Shown in pieces: positions 55,689-64,000 of a DNA stretch of 64,000 nucleotides. A model generated the notes under the pieces. That model made no database searches. It had not been told where the DNA came from and saw only the letters and a program-made list of their open reading frames with translations. The DNA lies in NCBI RefSeq assembly GCF_030269925.1, contig NC_085117.1:5174231-5238230 (forward strand). The letters run 5' to 3'. Source of the DNA: Bombyx mori (taxonomy: Eukaryota > Arthropoda > Insecta > Lepidoptera > Bombycidae). The position numbers and the translations under genes were made by a program. Position 1 is the stretch's first letter. Each line of letters begins with the position of its first letter.

Positions 55689-57362
55689 TTACCGGCGGAG
55701 TGAGGGGAGGACGTACGTATTTAATGACGCGTATACGTCGGCGTATTCCTGCACAACGGCGATAAAGTGTTGTGCAGTGGAGGCAGCGCGAATGGCGTCG
55801 CCCAAAGCGTTAACGCGCTCAAAGTTGATCGACTGAAAGAAGTCGATCGCTAAAGCGAGATTGTCGGACGCGGTCGGAGGGCAAGTCGCGGGAGAGGGAC
55901 GAGTCGCGGGGGCGGGACGAATCGCGGAGGAGGGAGTTGTAGCCGTGTCCGTGTACGGCAGCGGTTTTGCCCAGGCCGAGACACTGGGCACCGCCGCCGG
56001 AACGAACGCTGGCTTAGCCTGCGACGCAGAGGGTGCCGAGGCTTTGATGTCTGGGCCGGAAGCTCGGAGGCGGTTTTGGCGGGCGACGCGGCGATTTATT
56101 TTAGGGGCTCGGGGGCAACCACGGTAATTCGCGGGGTGACCCTGTGTTCGACACAGGACGCAGCTAGGCGGTTCCGTCGCGGTTTTTTGGTCGCGAGCGC
56201 AGAGGGCCGTGGCGTGATCGCCCAAACACTTAACACATCGGGGGCGCGCGTGACAGTTACGGGAAGAGTGCCCGTACAATTGACAGTTATGGCACTGGCT
56301 AGGAGTGCCTTTTTTATGGGGGGCTTCGACAGCGATACCAGAGAGCCTACAGACGGTCTGTGTGTTAAAGATTTTCTTACCCTCGGGGGTAGGCTGGAGA
56401 GCGACTAGAACCATATTATATGGCTCCCTACCGCGACCGGTGTGCATACGGTGCACAGAATTCACTGGTAGGCCTTGTTCTAACAGGTCGGCTTTTACGA
56501 GCTCTACATCTAACTCTTTAGGGATTCCGCGTATTACAACGCGGAGTTCGCGCTCCTCCTGGAGCGTATACGTATGGAAACTTATACGCTCCTTACGGAG
56601 GTAAGAAGAGAGGGCCCTATGGTCGTCGGGTGTTTGAACCTTAATTTGAATGCCGTTCGCGAGGTTACGGGCATTCGTGAAATTTATATTTTTGGCCTTA
56701 AGGGCCAGGCAGACTCGATCCCAAGCTGCCTTCTCCTGAAGGATAACCGGGGGAGGGGTCTGGGTTTTATTTTGTGCCACCGGACGCGGCGACGGAGTGG
56801 CACGGGCTGGGGGCGCAGCGGGAGTCTGAGGGCGGGGGCGCGACGCGTTCACGGCTTTGCTAATTTTAGCGGCCGCGGGAGCTCGAGACTCCGCGGCACG
56901 CTTCTTACCCTTCTGTACCAGGGTGAATCCATCCGTCGATGAGGCGGGGGCGAGGTCGACCTCCATGTCCGAGTCAGAGTCGGAGCACGAGGAGGCGGGT
57001 GCAGGCGACCTACGAGCAAGTGTAGGTGTTTTAGAGGGCGCGACGGAGGCCGCGGATGATCGCTCAGCTGAAACGATGGTCACGGCGGACGACGCAGCAG
57101 CTTTTCTCGCCAGTATAGGCGACACGGGAGCGGCAGGCACGACAGAGGCTGCGGTGCTCAATGCAGAAGCTCTGCACGCAGGTACAGGCGACGCAGGAGC
57201 AGCGAGCGCGGCGGAGTCCTCGAGAGGGCTCGCAGTGTGATTGGCCTTGAAGGCCAAAAACTCCGAGGCGAGCTGTGGGTGGCGAAGTCGGAGGAATTCC
57301 GCGAATACAGCGTCCATGGTCGCTGAGTACCCAGGTGGGGCGGCCCCGGGTCTTGAAAACAC
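55689..57362 (-). CDS. LINE ORF1, nucleocapsid-like RNA-binding protein
   Basis: 557 residues. The N-terminal third is Ala/Pro/Ser-rich with an acidic patch (SDSDSDMEVD). The middle (about 215-345) carries the partly basic region expected of jockey/R1-type ORF1 proteins. Zinc knuckles at about 354-416: C-x2-C-x4-H-x4-C, C-x2-C-x3-H-x4-C and C-x2-C-x4-H-x6-C, the family arrangement. It would package element RNA. Its stop TAA is separated from the ORF2 ATG by three bases (TAA-tca-ATG), suggesting ORF2 is translated by stop-and-reinitiation. The start was taken as the first ATG of the frame, 360 nt inside the element. Confidence 0.88.
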   Translation of the reverse strand: MFSRPGAAPPGYSATMDAVFAEFLRLRHPQLASEFLAFKANHTASPLEDSAALAAPASPVPACRASALSTAASVVPAAPVSPILARKAAASSAVTIVSAERSSAASVAPSKTPTLARRSPAPASSCSDSDSDMEVDLAPASSTDGFTLVQKGKKRAAESRAPAAAKISKAVNASRPRPQTPAAPPARATPSPRPVAQNKTQTPPPVILQEKAAWDRVCLALKAKNINFTNARNLANGIQIKVQTPDDHRALSSYLRKERISFHTYTLQEERELRVVIRGIPKELDVELVKADLLEQGLPVNSVHRMHTGRGREPYNMVLVALQPTPEGKKIFNTQTVCRLSGIAVEAPHKKGTPSQCHNCQLYGHSSRNCHARPRCVKCLGDHATALCARDQKTATEPPSCVLCRTQGHPANYRGCPRAPKINRRVARQNRLRASGPDIKASAPSASQAKPAFVPAAVPSVSAWAKPLPYTDTATTPSSAIRPAPATRPSPATCPPTASDNLALAIDFFQSINFERVNALGDAIRAASTAQHFIAVVQEYADVYASLNTYVLPSLRR

Positions 57363-57484
57363 TCGCCTTGCGGCGAGGCCCCAACTTCTCGGACCTGAGC
57401 GGTTCTATTGAACACAGGTGGCAATGCGGCGCGATTACTACAGGACAAAGAAAAAGCACAACAAAACAGAAATTACGAAAAGAA

Positions 57485-57672
57485 ACAAAACAAATAAATA
57501 CTTGCAGGAAACCACTTTGTCGGCAGATGTACCACGAACACAGAAACAACAAAAGGAAACAAAACAAATAAAAACTTCCAGAAAGAGCACTTAGTCGGCA
57601 GATGTACCACAAACACAGGCCGCGCGAACAATGGCCGGGCTAACAAAAGCCGGGCGAACAAAGACCGGGCGA
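57485..57672 (-). repeat. Tandem repeats in the LINE 5' UTR
   Basis: Two copies of a 75-bp unit (cggcagatgt at 57521 and again at 57596), then about three short units of roughly 15 bp built on aacaaaGccgggc at 57625-57672. Repeated 5' UTR units in LINEs often carry promoter activity; here that is inference. Confidence 0.6.
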
Positions 57673-57722
57673 TCGAGTGGACGATGAGCACGTCCGCACG
57701 TGACGGGTGCCTCTATCGGAAT

Positions 57723-57737
57723 GGCCGCTAACTCTTG
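57723..57737. repeat. Probable target-site duplication, right copy
   Basis: Matches 52567-52581 at 14 of 15 positions. The outer flanks together restore an antisense tRNA-like sequence similar to 3800-3870. Confidence 0.6.
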
Positions 57738-58144
57738 CACCGGCAGTCAGTCCAAGAAGAAGTCGAGAAAGATCGATTGCATATTTAATATTGTAATATT
57801 TATATTTATATGTATAATTAATATTTAGGATGTGTCCACAGTAGGCAAACTGTTAGCAGCCGACTGAGTGAGCCACAAATTTGTGGCGAACTAATATTTG
57901 TGTTAGCTGCAAGCTCAGACCAATTTTCGTGCGTTAAGCCGCTTATTTAGGCCGACTGAATTTTCACTTTACTATTTTAGTACGAGTGGTGGTGTCGAGC
58001 TCGTCCACCCATCTAAGCAATAAAAAAAAAACTCATTCGGCTGCTAACAGTTTGCCTACTGGGGACGCAGCCTTATACATACTACTAGTAGATCCGACAG
58101 ACGTTGCCCTGCTTACACAAAATAAATGAACAGAATCAATGAAT

Positions 58145-59012
58145 GTATATGTTACCGGAAATGTATGTAATCCGTCATTGTATACAATTCCTAGGAAATG
58201 TATGTAATTCCTAAAATCGCACGGAAATGTGTGAAATAAATTATATTATACTTACACATTACACATTTCCTAGGAAATCTATACATTTCCTAAATAGCAA
58301 TCGGAAATGTAAAACATTTAAGATATTGGTGGGTACGCGGGGACAGCGGGACGAGTCTTGCACTACGGTCAGTTGCCAACTTGCAATCCACTGGAACCGG
58401 CCAGGGATTTAAGAAGTGCCTTTGCAAGAAAAACTGTGCTACATCAAGATGTCTGTGTTTTAAAAATAAAGTATTATGTACTTCCAAATGCCATTCGAGC
58501 TTACCCTGCAAAAATAAATAGCTATATGGACTGACAAAGTATTATAATATAAAGATTTACTTTTATACTTTGACATTTATAATTACTTAATTATCAGACT
58601 GATTACTTGCCAAATGAAAATTTGATTTTATAAGAATAAATATAAGTTGATTTTGTGATACGTTAAAAGTTAATAGATAGTTGATTTTAGAAGTTTTAAT
58701 TAGTAAGATAATATGAATATATTATTATTATTTTACGGTATGACTGTTACCCGATTATCTCAATAGTGTTATAATAAAAAAATATTATTAACAACGTGTT
58801 TTATTACAGAAAGCATTTACTTTATACATTTCCTAATACGATATTGGAATTATATACAATTCCGAGGAAATTTATACATTTCCTAGGATATCTATACATT
58901 AAATAGTTTTTCAAACAATATTTTATACATTTCCTAAATAGTATCGGAATTGTACACATTTCCTAGGATTTGTATACAATTCCTTGATTTCATACATTTC
59001 CGGTAACATATA
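58145..59012 (+). mobile_element. 868-bp DNA-transposon derivative with perfect 23-bp inverted ends
   Basis: 58145-58167 and 58990-59012 are exact reverse complements (core gttaccggaaatgtat). Inside, near both ends, are repeated tacatttcctag motifs. A Cys-rich coding remnant lies at about 58330-58520. The element interrupts an RTE-type repeat (58088-58135, continuing at 59014). Confidence 0.8.
58330..58521 (+). pseudogene. Cys-rich C-terminal remnant of a transposon protein
   Basis: One frame reads GTGQGFKKCLCKKNC, then SRCLCFKNKVLC, then SKCHSSLPCKNK and a stop at 58519-58521: about nine cysteines in C-x-C and C-x4-5-C spacing. This resembles the cysteine-rich tails found on some transposase or integrase-like proteins. 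No catalytic part remains. Confidence 0.5.
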
Positions 59013-59050
59013 CACAAAAACTCATTCAAGTCTATCCAACCGTTTAGTTC

Positions 59051-59348
59051 AGTGATGCCAACTCCGGGGTTTTCCCCCCAAATTTAGGGGGAAAAAATCT
59101 ATACAGGGATTTTTTTAGGGGGTGAAATTTTTTGGGGATATTTTTAGGGATAAAATTTTATTTGTATTTTTTAAAAATTTCTACGTACATCAACAGAAAT
59201 AAAAAAAAAATCTAAATATTTTTATTTATTTCTTTACTTATATTGTAATGAATAAATACTTGGTCCGTCGTTGGGGAGTTTTGTTTTGAATTTAGTGGTT
59301 TTTGAAATTGCTTTAGGGGGAAAGTTTTCAAACAGTTGGCGACACTGG
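59051..59348. mobile_element. MITE with imperfect agtgatgccaac ends
   Basis: Left agtgatgccaactccggggt, right agttggcgacact; the terminal 12 bases pair with two mismatches. Interior is G-rich then T-rich (ttagggggaaaaaatc). Second insertion within the split RTE-type repeat. Confidence 0.55.
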
Positions 59349-59519
59349 TTTACTTGTATTATAAATAAATAACCTAGATACCTACTGCAGGGCCCTCTAC
59401 CAGGCTGATTGGTGAATCTAAACCATCCAGGGCGCCACCCAAACGCATATAAACAAATCATCCAAATCGGCCCAGCTGTTTAGGAGTTCAGTGACATACA
59501 CACGTACAGTTGAATTATA

Positions 59520-59840
59520 TATATGTCGAAGAAGCCACAGTACATAACACCATCGTCAGACAGTGATCGAGCTAAGAGAAATATTGAGTAAACCAACCAC
59601 GTTTGTTGTCTTAGAACAATTTAGAAAACTTCTCTTGACGTTAGCAAACGAAAACGAATGACAGTTGTTAGAACGGAGACACCGCTCTTCAAGAAGGCTG
59701 GTTGGTGAGTGTGATGGCGTCTACGCGCCTCCATCGGCTAGGCTCTGTCGCAGCACGAAGTAAACAGAGTTCCGACGATACCGCAATCGTGCTGCCATCT
59801 CTCGGGAATCGTGCTGCGTTTCGTTTAGCTAGGTACTAAA
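59520..59840 (+). mobile_element. Dispersed repeat, partner of 815-1160
   Basis: Shares the segments cttgacgttagcaaacg, gaaggctggttggtgagtg and cgcgcctccatcggctagg with 815-1160 on the other strand. The copies differ by scattered substitutions and small indels. Confidence 0.75.
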
Positions 59841-60107
59841 GTAATGACCGTCTCCGACATTTATAGAGATTATACGGCCCGGTCAACTGCCCGTATGACC
59901 CGCTCGCTACCCTATGGCAAACGCATACATCTTTATGTATCACATATTTGTGTATCAAATAAAACACATTTAAGGCAAGAATCTTTATTCAACACACAAC
60001 AAATCAACCTCCCAATAGCATTCACGACAATAAACATTAAAAAACTGAACAAAGAACGAAGAAACGATAATTTATTTTACCAAAATTACCAAACAAACGA
60101 TTTGAAG

Positions 60108-60345
60108 TCGTCACGGCCTAATGGATAAGACGCCCGGTGTTCGAATCCCGCAGGCAGCTACAAATCGTTCTAATGAAATACGTACTTCACAAATTTTAAT
60201 GTGCTCGATTTACTTTTTTTTTTTATTGCTTAGATGGGTGGATAAAGGAATAACATCGTGCATTAAAATAAAAACGGACAAAAAAAATTTCATATGCGTT
60301 ATTACTGGTGGTATATTAAGTAAGCAGTAATGCGGTTTAGGTTTA
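60108..60345 (+). mobile_element. Bm1 SINE with inverted tail piece inside
   Basis: Head with acggcctaatggataagacg and gtgttcgaatcccgc, an antisense Bm1 tail at about 60208-60244 (ttattgcttagatgggtgg), then the sense middle (aaaggaataacatcgtgcat). Confidence 0.8.
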
Positions 60346-61874
60346 ATCAATCTGGTTTTCACAACTATTATACACATATTTATATGGCTTTTATTATTAT
60401 TCAAATATACCTATTACGTGCTGTACAAGAATCATGATTAAATATACAATTTGATTGTAATAACAATTAATATACAATATTTTTTTACTAAATCCATTCA
60501 ATTTTACTTGTAAAGATTATACACAGCATGAATTTTGCACAATACGTCACCGGTATAGCTACAGATATACTTGCTATTACGCGTCGGTGACGCAAACCAA
60601 TAAGATTTCCCCGAACAAAAAATACTCAACGCGGCAAAAGAAACTATCACTAGAAGCTATCACTTCTAAAAACAATTCTGCTCGCAACTTCACCACAAGT
60701 GACGTCGGCTCATACGAAGCCATATATTAATTGCGATTCTATCACAATGAATTTCATTATGATCCTGTAATAAGTATTATTGGATTATATTTATTTAACG
60801 GTTCATATTTGCGCTATGATCCAATATAGATCGATTATGTAATGCGTCTCTTTATCTTTAAACAATCCGATGGACAGTCGACCTTTAAGACGATAAATAT
60901 CACGATTACGGTGTGCCACTTTTATGAAGAAAAAAATATTTTAACACAACCCTTATTAATATTGTTACCTTTTAATGTCTGCAACAAAATTAAATTATCT
61001 ATTAGTGACGTACATATGGCTTCTGAATTATTTGACAAACTGGTCCATGTCTGCGATATGCTACAAAAAAATTGCAACGTTCTCATAAAATGATAACGAA
61101 AATAAATATAATATATATATTTTTTTTATTCAAACTATATTACGTGACAAATACTACCAAAAAGGTTACACACGTGTAGATCCTACGGACCCGTAACGAT
61201 ATAATCTGTGGCACAATAAAAAACCGCGAAAACGATGACAGTGTCAAAACAGCTACATTGTACTTCGCGGAACTCAAAGTCCCGAAAAATTATCGAGTGG
61301 TGGATGCATTAGGACCGCGGACCACAGCACTCCTACTTTATTCATATAGAACGCAGTCAACTAAAAACCAAACGACTGAGTCGTGGATTTTTTCAAATAA
61401 TAACTGTACTCCTGCACCAACCGATTTCTCTTTGGAAAAACATTGCAATAATTAATTATAAAACACTACTTAATCGTAAAACTAATATACTACGGTATTT
61501 TCGCCGTCTTATAAATTAAAATCGATTAATTATTTGGTAAAAAAAAAACAAACATTTATCACATTAATTTAAAGACTAAACCTACATACCTATCTTTTGC
61601 ACGCCATTTTATGCTACGAAGAATTCTATCTAATACATTTTTGTACATATATTCTAATAATAAAAAAACAACATTAAATGCATGCTCATAAGTTTTTTTT
61701 TTTTGCCTATTATAATTCAAAACTATGCGAGGAACATTAAATTAATTTTAAATTAAATGGCGCATTAAATTCACAATAAAAGAGTAATTTTTTTTATTCC
61801 TACAACCGTCTTAAAATTGTTAAGACTAGTCCACACAGCACCTTGAATAACGATTTTTAAAATTAAAATACATA

Positions 61875-62085
61875 ACGAAGGGTGAAAGGCTATTTGGTTT
61901 AAGCGACATTTCGCTTAATACGCGACATTTATCTTTGTAATTAAAGGTCCGTTTTATTTGTACTAGCGACCCGCCCTCGCTTCGCTTCGGAAGCATTAAA
62001 TTTCATTATTGATAGCTGAGTCGCGCGATGTTACCCGCGGCTATTGTCGTTCCACGGGTAACACCGCGGGGCGAAACTTGTCCAA
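61875..62085 (+). mobile_element. MITE left end joined to an RTE-type repeat
   Basis: gggtgaaaggctatttggtt to ggtccgttttattt, then tactagcgacccgccctcgc and gttacccgcggctattgtcg. Confidence 0.65.
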
Positions 62086-62091
62086 AAAAAA

Positions 62092-62540
62092 TGGTGGTCA
62101 TTTACTGAGACTTTTTCAGTGGAGTTTTTGGAGGATCCCGAGAAGTTACGTTCAGCGGCTCTGTTTCATATTCCCACAATAGTGGACCTTCACAGATACT
62201 AAAAAGTTAATAAATCACCGTTATTACACATTTAAACCTGAAGAAACACTAATTAGACAAAATAAACCAAATCATATCAGTCCTCGCGTTCCCGCGAAAA
62301 AGTCCTTATATTGACTACTAGCGACCCGCCCTCGCTTCGCTTCGGAAACGGTAATTTATTATTAATTTCTCCTCTATTTAATGGATGTTATTACACATAT
62401 AAACCTTCCTCTTCAATCACTCTATCTATTTAAAAAAACCGCATCAAAATCCGTTGCGTAGTTTTAAAGATTTAAGCATACATAGGGACAGACACATATA
62501 GGGACAGAGAAAGCGACTTTGTTTTATACTATGTAGTGAT
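62092..62540 (-). mobile_element. 240-bp repeat (inverted copy of 50703-50940) and a CTAG RTE-type repeat
   Basis: 62092-62318: tggtcatttactgagacttt to tcctcgcgttcccgcg, antisense. 62325-62540: ctagcgacccgccctcgctt to actatgtagtgata, on the + strand. Confidence 0.7.
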
Positions 62541-63324
62541 ATTGGCTCCGGACCACAGACAAATATAATAATAATAATAATAAACGCAAATTCCAAGCTT
62601 AAAACTAGTTTAAATCGTGTTTACGGTTCATGAAAACCGTAAAAATTGCCAATTAAAAAGTATAAATTAAAAATACAATACATTAATGTTCGCCACCAGC
62701 GCCGCTCGAACGGACATAGAAACGAATAGAGATGGCAAGATATTTTATTTATTTGAACGATAACAATTTCACAGCAATCTCGCTGCAATATGTACTAATG
62801 ATATCGAAGCTGCTACCAGCACCCATGGTTGGATCCCCAAATCAACAAACCATCAAACTTCCACTGAAAAGAAAAATCCAAAACCTATTCGTCTATCTCT
62901 TTTGCGCACTACGAACGCGCAACGCGAACAAAAGAGACGGGCTGCTTATTAATTCAAACAAATGAATTCCCACTTCGACGCCCGACTGTTGCTTAAACAG
63001 TTACCGGCGACAATCGCACAGATTTATTTATTTGACGAAACGACTTCTAATCTAGCTCTAGTCTCTAGTCGACGTTAGCACAGTCGGTCCGCGGACCGCA
63101 GCAGACCTCAAGTCGCCCTCCGCGATCAAAAGAAGCAACTCTTTGCCGCGTTAACATCGTAATTATTATTGTCTTTTTTGAGACTATCGACGTATGGAGC
63201 GCATCCCCCGCCCAATATTCCTAACAGTATCAGGAAACCAAAGGACGAATTAGATTTAAACTTATCAGCGCAATCCTTCGCGTCATCCGTTTTGAGCGTG
63301 TAAATCTGGAAATAAACCTATATA

Positions 63325-63762
63325 TTAATAAGTTCCCACACTTATAGAGAATGTAGAGAAGGAATGCAGAATGTTAAAATATTTTTTTTTTAAATTATGC
63401 ATTAATAATACATTAAATCAATAATAAAAAATACATTACACACACTACCATGTATTTAACACAAGAACTAAATAGCACACTCTTTTGTTTATTGTTTTAA
63501 GTCTGTAGTCAAATTGAGAATAGATTAATATTGTTTGTCTTTAATATTATTTCTCTATAGTGTGGCTTTAGCGAAATCTATGATTAAACAAGTTTAATTG
63601 TCTTTGACAATAGAACCATAATAATTGCAACTATACTGAGACCTTAGAACTCATATCTCAAGGTGGGTGGCGGCATTTACGTTGTACATGTCTGTGGGCT
63701 CCGGTAACCACTTAACATCAGGTGGGCCGTGAGATCGTCCACACGAATAAGCAAAAAAAAAA
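63325..63762 (+). mobile_element. actagtggtc element interrupted by a Bm1 SINE
   Basis: 63325-63626 is the element body (cccacacttatagagaatgt to aatagaaccataataattg). Bm1 3' half occupies 63627-63762. The element's terminal segment (atcgactactgcgcgaccat) resumes at 63763, so Bm1 inserted into it. Confidence 0.78.
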
Positions 63763-63845
63763 TCGACTACTGCGCGACCATTGGTGTTGATAACAGAGCC
63801 CTTCTTGAGACATGAGGTCCGGTCCGCGCTGCGAGGAGACCGCAC

Positions 63846-64000
63846 CTGTCGCGCGGCGGCGGCAACGTATGCCAGCACGGCGGCGTGGTACAGCGGGCCC
63901 AGCCCCGCGGCGGCCCCGGCGGCGGCGAAGCTGACCCCGCTCGCAGCCAGCACCGCACCCAGCGCCGCCCGCGTGTGCCGCCCGAACGTCAGCGCAGTCG
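63846..64000 (-). CDS. Exon of a polytopic membrane protein, possibly COQ2-like prenyltransferase (partial)
   Basis: Read on the - strand, this GC-rich stretch is open and ends at a CAG|GTGCGG donor at 63845/63846. It encodes LTFGRHTRAALG, then Ala/Gly-rich hydrophobic segments, then LGPLYHAAVLAYVAAAARQ. Hydrophobic helices after a short charged G-x-x-T loop recall the C-terminal part of UbiA-type 4-hydroxybenzoate polyprenyltransferase (COQ2, ubiquinone synthesis in mitochondria). The base composition stands out from the AT-rich surroundings and looks like a real exon, but one exon is thin evidence. The rest lies beyond the window; no further exon was recognised to the left. Confidence 0.4.

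Larger units (their letters stand above)
52582..57722 (-). mobile_element. Full-length jockey-clade non-LTR retrotransposon (LINE), two open frames
   Basis: About 5.1 kb in antisense orientation. Going 5' to 3' on its own strand: 5' UTR (57722-57363) with tandem repeats, ORF1 (nucleocapsid-like, three CCHC knuckles), ORF2 (AP endonuclease plus reverse transcriptase, no RNase H), 3' UTR (52802-52582) with a hairpin. Both frames are uninterrupted. The flanks 52567-52581 and 57723-57737 match at 14 of 15 bases and are taken as the target-site duplication. It lies 1.1 kb beyond the sericin-like stop codon. Truncated 3' UTR relatives are scattered through the window. Clade call rests on domain order and motifs. 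Confidence 0.88.
57738..63845. other. Intergenic region right of the LINE, repeats and AT-rich sequence
   Basis: Contains a Bm1 tail (57993-58030), an RTE-type repeat split by two insertions (58088-59515), the inverted repeat partner (59520-59840), a composite Bm1 (60108-60345), RTE-type ends (61965, 62325), the 240-bp repeat (62092-62318), the actagtggtc element (63325-63620) and Bm1 (63627-63762). 60400-61860 and 62540-63320 have no supported feature; short open frames at 60842-61093 and 62732-62965 show no domain. Confidence 0.5.

Noticed and set aside
56076..57240. + strand frames opposite LINE ORF1
   Set aside because: Antisense shadows of a GC-rich coding region.
57064..57612. Separate - strand frame of 182 codons upstream of and overlapping LINE ORF1
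   Set aside because: Overlaps ORF1 in another frame and runs into the repeated 5' UTR; no domain.
60842..61093. Open frame of 83 codons in the right intergenic region
   Set aside because: No recognisable domain, AT-rich surroundings, no splice or promoter context; not enough to call a gene.

Overview
The window is lepidopteran nuclear DNA, almost certainly from the silkworm Bombyx mori (or B. mandarina). The reasons are about thirty full or partial copies of the Bm1 tRNA-derived SINE, CTAG-associated RTE-type repeats, several MITE families, jockey-type LINEs, and genes split by GT...AG introns.

Layout. (1) 19-6494, + strand: a 5'-incomplete neutral (pancreatic-type) lipase gene. Six exons join in frame and carry the GHSLGGH nucleophile, the LDPA aspartate, the CSHHR histidine and the usual C-terminus. 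The join from its first visible exon is unresolved. (2) 6545-11460: intergenic, nearly all repeats. (3) 11461-51441, + strand: the main content, one secreted-protein gene of about 40 kb. I assembled 34 coding exons by hand. All have GT...AG introns, the phases agree throughout, and they sum to 6813 nt (2270 residues plus stop). A signal peptide, many 21-66 nt exons and two huge low-complexity exons point to sericin 4 of the silk gland; the exon number agrees with what I recall of that gene. The gene consists of two copies of a 14-exon module, each ending in its own repetitive exon (54-residue His/Lys/Glu/Thr repeats in the first, 40-residue Ser/Gln/Gly/Ala repeats in the second), followed by the start of a third module that supplies the C-terminus. 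(4) 52582-57722, - strand: a full-length jockey-clade non-LTR retrotransposon with two open frames and a probable 15-bp target-site duplication. (5) 57723-63845: nested repeats, including an 868-bp element with perfect 23-bp terminal inverted repeats. (6) 63846-64000, - strand: an exon of a membrane protein, possibly the COQ2 prenyltransferase.

The lipase and the sericin-like gene share a strand but nothing indicates joint function. Mobile DNA fills the introns and intergenic space, and no recognised mobile copy lies inside a called exon. Boundaries of repeats are approximate. Gene names rest on motif recognition from memory, without database searches.
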